Translations under genes and position numbers: made by a program | Assembly (NCBI GenBank): GCA_035558955.1 | Contig: DATMBX010000156.1 | Location: forward strand, 1 to 17,748 | Source: DASVDE01 sp035558955 | GTDB taxonomy: Bacteria > Actinomycetota > Thermoleophilia > Solirubrobacterales > 70-9 | DNA length: 17,748 nt | Reading direction: 5' to 3' | Shown here: one piece after another, positions 1 through 6,958 of the stretch | Numbering within the stretch: position 1 is the stretch's first letter | How the letters are laid out: each line of letters begins with the position of its first letter | The notes under the pieces: model-generated | What the model was told of the DNA's origin: nothing | Database searches by the model: none | The model's input: only the letters and a program-made list of their open reading frames with translations

Positions 1-128
1 CGCCGCATTGAAGCGTTCTCCACACAGCGGCGCCTGAACAACACTCAACGAGTACCGAGCAATTAGCCCGCAAGGGCATTCTGCGCTGCCAAAACAACAC
101 CATTACTTCATTAACCACACCTTAAGTG

Positions 129-330
129 GAGTAACAAAACACTTGACACACTCCCATCTGACCAAGGAGTGTGCCGCCACTACATAAAGAGGCGCCGGGG
201 CCGCGAAAAGGCTATCCCGCAAACCCCGACGCCATGAGCCGATGGGCGTACACCCATCGGCACTGGGTGAGGTTACTCGAACATTGCCCAGTATTCAACA
301 CCGGGCTTTATTGGCCCGAAGGAGGAATGA
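129..330 (+). promoter_or_regulatory. Structured 5' leader (candidate cis-regulatory RNA)
   Basis: The leader of the secreted-protein gene is dense in inverted repeats. They are CACACTCC 147-154 with GGAGTGTG 166-173, GGCG/GGGG 191-200 with CCCC/CGCC 224-233, GCCGATGGG 238-246 with CCCATCGGC 253-261, ACTGGG 262-267 with CCCAGT 287-292, and CGGGC 302-306 with GCCCG 314-318. The last stem ends two bases before the Shine-Dalgarno GGAGG (321-325). GAGTAAC 129-135 can pair with GTTACTC 272-278 and close the array as a multi-helix junction, but that 3' strand also lies inside the 262-292 hairpin, so two folds compete. I could not match it to a known riboswitch class. The 7-bp closing pair alone could be chance. 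Confidence 0.45.
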
Positions 331-332
331 AT

Positions 333-1349
333 ATGTTGCCAAGATCGATCCACAAGATTCCGATCGCGATCTTCGCGGTCGGCTTGCTGTTCGCAGTCAA
401 TGCGAGCTCCGCCCTCGCCGCTCCTACGGTGACAACCTTGGCGGCTACGGAAGTGGCTGGCACGAGCGCCACCTTGAATGGCACCGTCGCGGCGGATAGC
501 GGCCACAAAACCAATTACACCATCGCATACGGCAAATCGCCGAGTATGTCGGAATGGACAAACGATACGGGCGTTAAAACGACGGAATCAAGCTCACCCA
601 TTGAAGTGAACGCGCCTGTCACCGGGCTTGATCCTGAAACCACCTACTACTTCGCGATCGTCGCTTTCGATGTGGTGACACCCCAGATTGCGTTCGGCGA
701 TGTGCGTAGCTTTAAAACCACTGCCAATCTTGGCATAAGCTTTATGGCTGCCGAGTACCCGGCAACGATCAGCGGCTCCCTCGGTTCGGAAATTGTTTTC
801 CAAGCTGCGGGGGGCAACTTCGAGGTTAGATGTTCAACGCGAACTCTGAGCGGCACGTTGTCCGGTCCAAGCAGCTCGTTCACCCTGAATCCCAATTTTG
901 GAGCGTCCAGATCCTGCTCGAGCACATTGGGAGAGATGACCGTCAAAATGAACAGCTGTAGCTTCGTGGTCAGCGCCAACCAAAAAAACCCGGAAACCTA
1001 TTCCGGCGGCATCGTGATCTCCTGCGCTACTGCAGGCGATGCAATCGAATTTGTTTCCAGTTTAGGGCCCATTGTCAAAGTCGGACCGTCGACTCTGTCG
1101 GGCACGGCGACCAGCTACGTCAACACTGGACCTGCTACGTCGCGACAGATGTCTGTAGACGGCCACGTCAATTTCCTCAGATGGACCTGTGCCCCCAGAT
1201 TCAGCTGCAACCTCGCAGGCGTAGGGGCATCAGGTGAAGACGGGACCATCGGACCGGGGCTCGTGCCCCCGAACACTGGCATCAGAGGAACGGTTCTCAG
1301 TGGCACGAATTCGAGAGGCACCTACAACGAATTCTATATAGCTGGCTGA
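333..1349 (+). CDS. Secreted Fn3-like domain protein with Cys-containing C-terminal domain
   Basis: This predicted exported protein has 338 residues. The chosen ATG (333) lies 7 nt after GGAGG at 321-325. The in-frame GTG at 171 would translate the hairpin-rich leader and put about 54 residues before the signal peptide, so I reject it. Residues 1-30 are a signal peptide: basic MLPRSIHK, a hydrophobic core and an ALAA-P cleavage site. Residues 31-131 resemble a fibronectin type III domain, with TSATLNGTV, the core GLDPETTYYFAIV and a final strand RSFKTT. Residues 132-338 contain six cysteines (167, 195, 209, 231, 286, 292), consistent with disulfides outside the membrane. I recognise this only as a secreted-protein style seen in Thermoleophilia; function is unknown. 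No membrane anchor or sorting signal is visible. Base composition is less GC-rich than in the neighbours, which may reflect transfer. Confidence 0.8.
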   Translation: MLPRSIHKIPIAIFAVGLLFAVNASSALAAPTVTTLAATEVAGTSATLNGTVAADSGHKTNYTIAYGKSPSMSEWTNDTGVKTTESSSPIEVNAPVTGLDPETTYYFAIVAFDVVTPQIAFGDVRSFKTTANLGISFMAAEYPATISGSLGSEIVFQAAGGNFEVRCSTRTLSGTLSGPSSSFTLNPNFGASRSCSSTLGEMTVKMNSCSFVVSANQKNPETYSGGIVISCATAGDAIEFVSSLGPIVKVGPSTLSGTATSYVNTGPATSRQMSVDGHVNFLRWTCAPRFSCNLAGVGASGEDGTIGPGLVPPNTGIRGTVLSGTNSRGTYNEFYIAG

Positions 1350-1390
1350 GGGTGGATCTGTAGATCGACTAACACGATCTGCAATGATAA

Positions 1391-1422
1391 AAGCCGGGCC
1401 ATGGGTTCCCATGGCCCGGCTT
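1391..1422. terminator. Bidirectional hairpin terminator between convergent genes
   Basis: AAGCCGGGCCATGGG (1391-1405) and its exact complement (1408-1422) are separated by only TT, giving a very stable GC-rich hairpin. Reading left it is followed by TTTTAT, a fair U-tract for the minus-strand XRE-ImmA gene. Reading right it is followed by the weaker CGTTTCCC. Its position between two convergent genes fits termination of both. Confidence 0.75.
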
Positions 1423-1517
1423 CGTTTCCCATGGCCGTCAATCGGCTTCCCCACCTCTCACAATCAGTTCCGGCGACTCTGAATGCTCACGCTCAGCATG
1501 CGTGTCGAGGGCGGGCC

Positions 1518-2786
1518 TCAGAAGGGGATTTCGTCTGCGATACGTCGCACGGCCCGCCGGATGCCGGGATCCCGGGCGATCAAAACTATCGCCGCCCAAC
1601 CCGTGTGGATCGACTCGACTCGGATGATCGCCCGATTGCCCGCGGCGTCTTCGCAACTCATCTCCACGCGCCGCGCCTTGCCGTCCGCCGTGACCAGTTT
1701 CTCGCGCAGCATCGAGTGGGGGGCCAGCCCGCTGTTCCAACGGAAGCGCTTTTCGAACGAAGGTGACGTAAACAACTGCGTCGGGCCCATCGCCTGCCTG
1801 GGCTGATGCGCAATTCCCACCGCGACGTCGTGCCGGGACCTCTCGGCGACTTCCCGGGCGGTTGCCACGATCGACGCGTCGAAGCTGTCCGCGTATTCGC
1901 AAATTCGCTTCATTGTGATCGGCGAGGAGTCTGCTTCCTCGGACAGCTCGCCGCACTGGAACAGCAGCTGTGCAGCGGCGAAATTGGCTTCGCGCTCGAA
2001 GAGTGCCCGCGCCCTCGGTGAGAGTGACTCCAGGTCGTCTATCACGGCGAACGTCTCACGGTGAGCGGGCAGGATTGCGTGCCCGATTTCGTGACTGAGG
2101 GTGAAGCGCTGCTTCTTTGGGTGAAGGTCGGGCTTGATCCAGACCTCGTTGGTGCGGAAGTCGAGCGCGCCAAGCAGGCGGGCCCATCCTTTTTCCAGCA
2201 ATCGTCCGAACCGCGCCGTCAACTTGGCCCGGTCGGTGGGGGACAGCTCTATCTCCCCCGCCTGCACCAGATTGGCCGCCGCGCTGAGTTCCTCCAGCGG
2301 GGTTGGCCGGCACCCCAGCCCGCCCGCCTCCAGAAGCAGCGCGCGCGCGAAACCGGTGATCTCGGTCTGCGTCGTCGTGTCGAGTTCCACCGAAGGCAGG
2401 GCGGCGGCATATGAGGTGGCGGTTCTCCTGCTGCGCAACACCTCGAGGATGCCTCGCAGGGCTTCCAACTCTTCGTCGGTGGGGTCGCCGATCGTACTGA
2501 GCGCCGCGGCCTGGTTGGGTGTCAGTGCCAGCTGCTCGTCTTCGACGAAGCCAGCCCAGTACAGGAGGATCGGGAAGTCGAGGTCGTAGCCGGTGGCGAG
2601 CTTGCGCAGCACCGTGGGGGAGGGGTGATCGACCTCATTGCGCTCCAGCTGGCTCAGGTAGCCGTTGCTGAGGCCGGAGCGTTTCTCGATGTCGCGCAGG
2701 CTCAGTTTCGCGCCCTTGCGCACATTGCGCAGATAGGGACCGAGGTTCGACGGATGGTCTCGATGAGATCGCGCCACCGGCCCCAT
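1518..2786 (-). CDS. XRE-family HTH / ImmA-IrrE metallopeptidase fusion protein
   Basis: This 422-residue protein joins a DNA-binding domain to a zinc peptidase. Residues 15-70 form an XRE (Cro/CI) helix-turn-helix, with LSLRDIEKRSGLSNGYLSQ as helices 2-3. Residues 150-280 are an ImmA/IrrE (M78-like) peptidase with the zinc motif HEIGH at 232-236 and a downstream EREAN segment (264-268) that supplies the usual third ligand. Family members cleave or sense repressors (ImmA of ICEBs1, IrrE of Deinococcus). Fused XRE-ImmA proteins are often stress regulators or antitoxin-like proteins. The C-terminal 140 residues are not the DUF2083 domain of RamB-like proteins as far as I can see. The start ATG at 2786 has GGGAAG directly upstream; a GTG at 2777 is an alternative. 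The gene is divergent from the zinc-ribbon gene at 2901 and shares its promoter region. Confidence 0.85.
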   Translation of the reverse strand: MGPVARSHRDHPSNLGPYLRNVRKGAKLSLRDIEKRSGLSNGYLSQLERNEVDHPSPTVLRKLATGYDLDFPILLYWAGFVEDEQLALTPNQAAALSTIGDPTDEELEALRGILEVLRSRRTATSYAAALPSVELDTTTQTEITGFARALLLEAGGLGCRPTPLEELSAAANLVQAGEIELSPTDRAKLTARFGRLLEKGWARLLGALDFRTNEVWIKPDLHPKKQRFTLSHEIGHAILPAHRETFAVIDDLESLSPRARALFEREANFAAAQLLFQCGELSEEADSSPITMKRICEYADSFDASIVATAREVAERSRHDVAVGIAHQPRQAMGPTQLFTSPSFEKRFRWNSGLAPHSMLREKLVTADGKARRVEMSCEDAAGNRAIIRVESIHTGWAAIVLIARDPGIRRAVRRIADEIPF

Positions 2787-2829
2787 CTTCCCACAGTCGC
2801 TTGACGTAACGAGCGGACTGCATGATTCT

Positions 2830-2855
2830 TAACGCGCAGGGGGAATAATGCGTTA
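2830..2855. promoter_or_regulatory. Inverted repeat in the divergent XRE-ImmA / zinc-ribbon promoter region
   Basis: TAACGC (2830-2835) and GCGTTA (2850-2855) form an inverted repeat whose half-sites are centred about 20 bp apart, two helical turns. A TATGCT hexamer (2854-2859) overlapping the right half could be a -10 for the rightward gene. The position suits autoregulation by the XRE protein. I infer this from location and symmetry only; each half-site is just 6 bp. Confidence 0.35.
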
Positions 2856-2900
2856 TGCTCGATTAACCAAGCACAGGAATCGAAGAAGGGTGGGCATTGA

Positions 2901-3203
2901 ATGCCGGAGGGCAGGGCAGTGGAGCGCGTTTCTCGCTTTCGCTCGCAGTTGCGGCTCGCAATGTGCTCTCGATGCTGGGGCGGGGGCGTCGTCGAGAGAG
3001 GCGTAACGGAGGCGGGTATTCCGCGGCGCGAGCAATGTCCGGACTGTCGGGGCATCGGCTGGGCCTTTGCTCCCCCGGACGAGCGAGATCGAGCGCTGCG
3101 GGAGTTACGGGATAGCAAGGCGATCCTGATACGCCGGGCCGGCTCTAGTGGATCGGAGTCGGCTGAGGGTTGCGATCTCTTCGAGCGCTTGCGCGACCTC
3201 TGA
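2901..3203 (+). CDS. Small zinc-ribbon protein with DnaJ-type CxxCxGxG motifs
   Basis: This 100-residue protein carries two cysteine knuckles, CSRCWGGG at 22-29 and CPDCRGIG at 46-53. They match the CxxCxGxG repeats of the DnaJ cysteine-rich domain, which bind one zinc per pair. There is no J domain, so it is not DnaJ itself. Stand-alone proteins with one such pair are usually small metal-binding or chaperone-like proteins of unknown role. The ATG at 2901 is preceded by the purine-rich GAAGAAGGGTGGG. An antisense frame covers the same DNA, but only this strand gives a recognisable motif. It is divergent from the XRE-ImmA gene and may be co-regulated with it. The C-terminal third is charged and featureless. 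Confidence 0.6.
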   Translation: MPEGRAVERVSRFRSQLRLAMCSRCWGGGVVERGVTEAGIPRREQCPDCRGIGWAFAPPDERDRALRELRDSKAILIRRAGSSGSESAEGCDLFERLRDL

Positions 3204-3282
3204 GCGCGCTGTCCGCGAGTTGGGGATCAAGGGGCCCAGCGAAACCGTCAACGCCGCCCTGCGCCACCGCCCTGCGCGACGC
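3196..3282 (+). pseudogene. Probable remnant of a VapB-type antitoxin gene
   Basis: Reading the frame that passes through 3196, the DNA encodes TSERAVRELGIKGPSETVNAALR (split here as TSERAVRELGIKG then PSETVNAALR). This closely resembles the central helix-turn-helix of VapB ribbon-helix-helix antitoxins, whose usual form is 'A-RELG-KG-SETVNAALRE'. The N-terminal beta strand is absent or unrecognisable and the frame runs on into antisense of the next TetR gene without a normal VapB tail. No VapC PIN-domain gene follows. It sits in the gap between the zinc-ribbon gene and the convergent TetR gene, so the simplest reading is a decayed toxin-antitoxin fragment. The match is short and could be tested only by profile search. 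Confidence 0.4.
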
Positions 3283-3287
3283 CCTGC

Positions 3288-3986
3288 CTACACCGCTCGC
3301 AGCTTCGCGTCGCGCATCTCGGCTCTCGCCGCCTCGCCGCCGAAGTACGGCATCGTCGCGAAGTACATGAAGTCCGGCAGCAGGGAGCGGAAGGAGCCCT
3401 CGGCATTGCCGGCGAGGCGGGCGTGGATCATCGCGTGCATCCCGGCGACGATGCCCTCCGCGGCGATCGGGGGCGGGCTCTGGATCGAGGCCTCCTCGCG
3501 GGCCCGCTCGACGAACTCCACGGCGCACTGCATCGCCTCGGTCCGCCGCGCCAGGCCCGGCGCTCCCAGCGCGTGCACCTCGACCACCAGGGCGCGCCCC
3601 ACATTCGGCTCGGCGTCGAGGAAGTCGAGCAGCGCGGTGAGCCCGGCCCGGAGCCGCCTCAGCCAGCTTGTCTCCTCGGCCGCCGCCTCTGCGAGCAGCG
3701 CTTCCAGCCGGTCGACTTGCATGTCGAAAGCGGCCAGGTAGCACTCGTGCTTGTCGGCGAAGTTGTCGTAGAAGGCCTGGCGATACAGCCCGGTATGGGC
3801 GAGCACCGTGCGCACCGAGGTCGCGTCGTAGCCGTCGGACCCGACGACCTCGAGCATGCCCTCCAGGATCGCTTGCCGCTTCTCTGCACTCACTAGTCTC
3901 GACTCGGGAGCTTCGGGGGCGGGCCTTCCTGTGGCGCCGATCCCCTCAGCCCCCGCCAGGACTTCGGTCACGGCTTGCTTTCCCAT
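3288..3986 (-). CDS. TetR family transcriptional regulator (T1, non-GRH type)
   Basis: This regulator has 232 residues from the ATG at 3986, preceded by GAGG six bases upstream. A longer frame to 4151 would run through the divergent promoter region and antisense of the next gene, so I reject it. Residues 33-83 are the TetR N-terminal helix-turn-helix, ending in the recognition region GLYRQAFYDNFADKHECY. The rest is an all-helical ligand-binding and dimerisation domain ending in MPYFGGEAA. It lacks the LPxGRH signature of most neighbours and resembles the other minus-strand TetR at 6115-6837, with shared RAGL..LLDF and VVEVHA/FVEIHA segments. It is divergent from the TetR at 4100, an arrangement typical of autoregulation, but no enzyme or pump gene lies beside it, so no ligand or target can be named. 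Confidence 0.9.
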   Translation of the reverse strand: MGKQAVTEVLAGAEGIGATGRPAPEAPESRLVSAEKRQAILEGMLEVVGSDGYDATSVRTVLAHTGLYRQAFYDNFADKHECYLAAFDMQVDRLEALLAEAAAEETSWLRRLRAGLTALLDFLDAEPNVGRALVVEVHALGAPGLARRTEAMQCAVEFVERAREEASIQSPPPIAAEGIVAGMHAMIHARLAGNAEGSFRSLLPDFMYFATMPYFGGEAARAEMRDAKLRAV

Positions 3987-3998
3987 TGGAGCCTCGCT

Positions 3999-4030
3999 TG
4001 TCTCAATAAGGGAACGCAATGTCTGTCTCA
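3999..4030. repeat. Direct repeat TGTCTCA in divergent TetR promoter region
   Basis: TGTCTCA occurs at 3999-4005 and again at 4024-4030, 25 bp apart, between the divergent TetR genes. It may be half of an operator, but no strong palindrome accompanies it and seven bases repeated once is weak evidence. Confidence 0.25.
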
Positions 4031-4064
4031 GGTACTGTAGCGGTATGCGGGCGATTCGTCCAGC

Positions 4065-4093
4065 TTGGAATCGCCTTTCTCGGCGAGTACGCT
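4065..4093 (+). promoter_or_regulatory. Sigma70-type promoter for leaderless TetR gene (T2)
   Basis: TTGGAA (4065-4070), a 17-bp spacer and TACGCT (4088-4093) form a good -35/-10 pair. Only six bases separate the -10 from the GTG at 4100, so transcription should begin at or next to the start codon, giving a leaderless mRNA. This fixes the start at 4100 rather than at the in-frame ATG at 4019. Confidence 0.6.
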
Positions 4094-4099
4094 GGAACC

Positions 4100-4771
4100 G
4101 TGGCTGAACGTGCCTCTCAAGCGGCGCGAGTGCCGCCTGGACGGCACTCACTGCCGCGCGAATTCGTCGCTCAGCACCAGCGCGCGCGCATCATCGAGGG
4201 GCTGGCCGAGGAGATCGAGGAGAAGGGCTACCGCGCCGTCACCGTCGCCGACATCGTGCGTCGCGCCGGCGTCGCCCGCAACACCTTCTACGACCACTTC
4301 TCATCCAAGGAGGACTGCTTCCTCGCCGCCTCCGAGTACGCGGTCGCCGAAGCGCTGCGCCGGGTGCAGGAGGCGGCCGCCGACGTGGCGGGGTGGCCGG
4401 CCCAGGTCAACGCCGGGCTCGCCGCCTTCCTCGGCTACGTCGCCGAGCAGCCGGCGCTCGCCCGCGCCTGCATCGTCGAGGCCCTCGCGGCGGGCCCGGC
4501 GGCCGCGGAGCGCCACGAGCTGTCGATCCAGGCCTTCGTGCCCTTCTTCCGCACGGGCCGCGAGCTGTCGCCCGCCGGCGACGAGCTTCCCGAGACCCTC
4601 GAGGAGACGATCGTGGGCGGAATCTTTTGGATCGTCCACCAGCGGATCGTGACGGGGCAGGTCGGCGGGATCGAAGAGGTCCTCCCCGAGCTGGTCGAGT
4701 TCGCCCTCACCCCTTATATAGGGGCAGCCGCCGCGAAGCAGGTCGCGGGCGAGCCCTCCCCGGCGAACTGA
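4100..4771 (+). CDS. TetR family transcriptional regulator (T2, GRH type)
   Basis: The protein has 223 residues. I start it at GTG 4100 because the promoter at 4065-4093 points there and because the paralogue at 9835 begins at the same alignment column (MAERASQAARVPPGRHS against MADGGSPAVRVPPGRRP). Residues 11-30 are the signature VPPGRHSLPREFVAQHQRAR. Residues 28-75 are the TetR HTH with recognition helix VARNTFYDHFSSKEDCF. Residues 76-215 are the ligand-binding domain with EALAAGPAAAERHE and the closing LVEFALTPYIG. The T2/T8 pair aligns without gaps over the first 80 residues, pointing to duplication. The gene is followed after 39 bp by the T3 TetR on the same strand. No target genes are adjacent, so its ligand is unknown. 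Confidence 0.9.
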   Translation: MAERASQAARVPPGRHSLPREFVAQHQRARIIEGLAEEIEEKGYRAVTVADIVRRAGVARNTFYDHFSSKEDCFLAASEYAVAEALRRVQEAAADVAGWPAQVNAGLAAFLGYVAEQPALARACIVEALAAGPAAAERHELSIQAFVPFFRTGRELSPAGDELPETLEETIVGGIFWIVHQRIVTGQVGGIEEVLPELVEFALTPYIGAAAAKQVAGEPSPAN

Positions 4772-4810
4772 GACCCGCGCCGCCCGGGGCGGGGGAGATA
4801 TCTTCGCCAG

Positions 4811-5512
4811 ATGGCAGGAGAGCCCCCCGAGATCCCAGGCCCCCCCGAGGAGGGCTACCCGCCCGAGCTGGCGCGCCTTCCCACCGGCCGCCACGGCCTC
4901 CCGCGCGAGTTCATCGCCCGCAACCAGCGCGAGCGCCTAATCGCCGGGATCGCCGAGGCCGTCGCCGAGCACGGCTACGCCGGCACGACGATCGCCCACA
5001 TCGCCAAGCACGCCGCGGTCTCCCGGCGCACCTTCTACGAGCACTTCGAGAGCAAGGACGAATGCTTCGCCGCCGCCTTCGAGACCGTGATGGAGGAGTT
5101 GCGAGGGCGCATCGCGCGGGGCTTCGAGCAGGCCGGCGACTGGCCGGGGGCGATCAGAGCCGGGATCGCCGAGATGCTGGCCTTCCTCGTCGCCGAGCCC
5201 GCCCTGGCCCGCCTGTGCATGGTCGAGGCCCTCGTCGCCGGCCCGGTCGTGGTGGAGCGCTACGACGCGGCGATCCAGGGCTTCGTCCCCTACTTCCGCG
5301 CCGGGCGGAGAGACCTGCCGCGGGAAACGCTGGAAAACCTCTCACCGACGACCGAGGACGCGCTGGCGGGGGGGATGGCCTCGCTGATATCCCGCCGCAT
5401 CATGGCCGGGCGCGAAGACGAGCTGGAGGACCTGCTCCCCGCGCTGGTCGAGTTCGTCCTCACGCCCTACCTCGGCACGGTCGAAGCGGCGCGCCTGGCC
5501 CGCGAAGGTTGA
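4811..5512 (+). CDS. TetR family transcriptional regulator (T3, GRH type)
   Basis: This 233-residue regulator has a Pro/Glu-rich lead (1-20), then YPPELARLPTGRHGLPREF, the HTH at 42-87 with recognition segment VSRRTFYEHFESKDECF, and a ligand-binding domain ending LVEFVLTPYLG. It is strikingly close to the second half of the double TetR at 10599-11993: SRRTFYEHFESK and ALVAGPVVVERYDAAI are identical in both, and even the YPPEL lead is conserved. Upstream, GGGGGAG (4791-4797) could serve as a ribosome site. TATCTT (4799-4804) lies six bases before the ATG like the -10 elements of its relatives, but I see no -35. It could be cotranscribed with T2. Ligand and target are unknown. Confidence 0.9.
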   Translation: MAGEPPEIPGPPEEGYPPELARLPTGRHGLPREFIARNQRERLIAGIAEAVAEHGYAGTTIAHIAKHAAVSRRTFYEHFESKDECFAAAFETVMEELRGRIARGFEQAGDWPGAIRAGIAEMLAFLVAEPALARLCMVEALVAGPVVVERYDAAIQGFVPYFRAGRRDLPRETLENLSPTTEDALAGGMASLISRRIMAGREDELEDLLPALVEFVLTPYLGTVEAARLAREG

Positions 5513-5589
5513 GTTTTCGTGTGCTTCGCGGCGACCGCTCTCCTATCTCTTAGGATGTGTTTCTCATTGGGACAGGGAGGAAATAGGGA

Positions 5590-6087
5590 GTGGGAATGAA
5601 CAAGGGCAGGAACCGAGTTGTCATGGCGGTCGCGGTCTTCGCGGCGACGGTGAGCGTCAGCGCCACCGCCTTCGGCGAGGACATCACCAGGGAGGAATAC
5701 GTCGCCCGGGCGGAGCCGATCTGCAAAGTCAACACGGACGCCAACCGGAAAATCTTCAAAGGCGTGCGAAAGATGGTCCAGCAGAACAAGCTCGACAAGG
5801 CCGCCGCGCGCTTCAAACAAGCAGCCGCTTCGTTGCGCAGAACGGTCACCCAGCTCACCGCCCTCCCCCGGCCCACCGCCGACCAGGAGCGCCTCTCGAA
5901 GTGGCTCGACTACCTCGACGTGGAGCGCAGCCTCCTGACCAAAATCGGCAAGGCCCTAGCGGCGGACAACAAGTTCCAAGCCCAGAGCTTCATCGTCCGC
6001 CTGCGCCGCAACTCGAACCTGGCCAACAACACGGTCCTCGCCTTCGAGTTCAACCACTGCCGCATAGACCCCTCCCGCTTCACCTAG
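5590..6087 (+). CDS. Small secreted helical protein with two cysteines
   Basis: This exported protein has 165 residues from GTG 5590, which has GGGAGG nine bases upstream. An ATG at 5596 with its own GGGAG is an equally possible start. Residues 1-29 are a signal peptide: basic MNKGRNR, hydrophobic core, then ATAFGE. The mature part is mostly amphipathic helix, rich in Lys, Arg, Ala and Gln, with cysteines only at 45 (AEPICKVNT) and 157 (FNHCRIDPSRF). These could form one disulfide tying the ends of a helical bundle. Secreted proteins with EEYxxxAExIC near the N-terminus and a C-terminal Cys are common in Solirubrobacterales from my memory, but have no assigned function. It is the only ordinary non-regulator, non-TA gene in the TetR island. 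Confidence 0.75.
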   Translation: MGMNKGRNRVVMAVAVFAATVSVSATAFGEDITREEYVARAEPICKVNTDANRKIFKGVRKMVQQNKLDKAAARFKQAAASLRRTVTQLTALPRPTADQERLSKWLDYLDVERSLLTKIGKALAADNKFQAQSFIVRLRRNSNLANNTVLAFEFNHCRIDPSRFT

Positions 6088-6114
6088 GGCTTTGGCTTGC
6101 CGGCGCCGCTGCGG

Positions 6115-6837
6115 CTACACCGCCGCGGCGGCTGCCCGGCGGGCGCTCCAGGTGGCTAGGGGAGCGGCGGTCATCTCTTCCCAGGCCGCTTCCTCGCCGA
6201 AGTACTGCATGACGACGAAGTGGAGTAGGCCGGGGAGGAGGTCGGGGACGCTTGCGGCGTCGCCGCCCATCAGCTTGGCGCTGACGAGGTTCTCGATCGC
6301 GCCGACCATGAAGTCGCCGGTCACCTGTGGGGGGGTGCGCTCGGGCAACTCCTCGCGGGCGAGGTCCAGGGCCGCGGCGAAGCGTCTCATCAGCTCCGCC
6401 CGGTGCTCGCGCGCCCGCTCGTCGGCAGCGTGGATCTCGACGAACAGGGCCCGCGCCAGCGCCGGCCGGTTGGCGCAGAACTCGAGCAACTCCGCCAGCC
6501 CCGCGCGCAACCCCTCGCGCCAGCCCGGCTCTCTGCCGGCGACGTCGACCACGCGCCGGTAGAGCCACTCGCCGGCCTCGACATAAGCCTGCGTGAAGCA
6601 GTCGTCCTTGCCTTCGAAGTACTTGTAGAAGGTGGCGCGACTGGATCTGGCCCGCTCGATCACGTGCCGCACCGCGACGTGCTCGTAGCCGATCTCCCCG
6701 CTGGCCTCGAGCATCGCCTCGAGCATCCGCGGTCGCAACTCGGCTCGGGAGGAGCGGTCCCGCAGAGGGGGGAAGGGGGCGGCCGCCGCGGTGGCTTCGC
6801 CGCCGGCCACGTAGGCGTTCGCCGCTTCGCTCGCCAT
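6115..6837 (-). CDS. TetR family transcriptional regulator (T4, non-GRH type)
   Basis: This regulator has 240 residues. The ATG at 6837 follows a strong AAGGAGG on the minus strand, which outranks an upstream in-frame start at 6888 that lies in the operator region. An Ala/Gly-rich lead of about 30 residues precedes the HTH (34-82) with recognition segment RSSRATFYKYFEGKDDCF. The ligand-binding domain includes ALFVEIHAADERARE and ends VVMQYFGEEAAWEEM. Its nearest relative here is T1 at 3288-3986, also on the minus strand, also lacking the GRH signature, and also divergent from a GRH-type TetR. That repeated divergent layout suggests a duplicated block. A perfect palindrome 26 bp upstream of the start is the probable operator. 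Ligand is unknown. Confidence 0.9.
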   Translation of the reverse strand: MASEAANAYVAGGEATAAAAPFPPLRDRSSRAELRPRMLEAMLEASGEIGYEHVAVRHVIERARSSRATFYKYFEGKDDCFTQAYVEAGEWLYRRVVDVAGREPGWREGLRAGLAELLEFCANRPALARALFVEIHAADERAREHRAELMRRFAAALDLAREELPERTPPQVTGDFMVGAIENLVSAKLMGGDAASVPDLLPGLLHFVVMQYFGEEAAWEEMTAAPLATWSARRAAAAAV

Positions 6838-6862
6838 TCGATTGTCCCTCCTTCTGAAAACT

Positions 6863-6872
6863 AGAACGTTCT
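6863..6872. promoter_or_regulatory. AGAACGTTCT palindrome, probable TetR operator
   Basis: AGAACGTTCT is a perfect 10-bp palindrome in the divergent region between T4 and T5, flanked by CTGAA (6854-6858) and TTCAG (6874-6878). Its TAGAAC/GTTCT halves resemble known TetR-type operators such as that of KstR (TnnAACnnGTTnnA), but with no spacer. On the minus strand it lies just downstream of a TATACC hexamer that could be the T4 -10, a position that would block transcription of T4. Confidence 0.5.
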
Positions 6873-6958
6873 GTTCAGGGTATAGCACCTTTTGGAAAGC
6901 ACCGGGGCGAATTTTTCACGAACATAGGATTTTCTGAAAAGAAGGAAACTAGACACCA

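Noticed and set aside
1..128. Promoter for the first gene, including TTGACA at 143-148
   Set aside because: No -10 lies at proper distance from TTGACA, and upstream A/T-rich DNA gave no convincing -35/-10 pair. A 6-bp inverted repeat at 1-6/27-32 is too short to interpret.
191..280. c-di-GMP-I (GEMM) or cobalamin riboswitch in the leader
   Set aside because: Short shared pieces only; the conserved cores of both classes are missing.
171..332. Upstream extension of the secreted protein to GTG 171
   Set aside because: It would bury the signal peptide, covers the hairpin-rich leader, and the strong GGAGG at 321 points to ATG 333.
2702..3118. Minus-strand frame of 138 codons over the zinc-ribbon gene
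   Set aside because: Basic, Ser/Arg-rich, no motif, and overlaps the divergent promoter; the plus strand has paired CxxCxGxG motifs.
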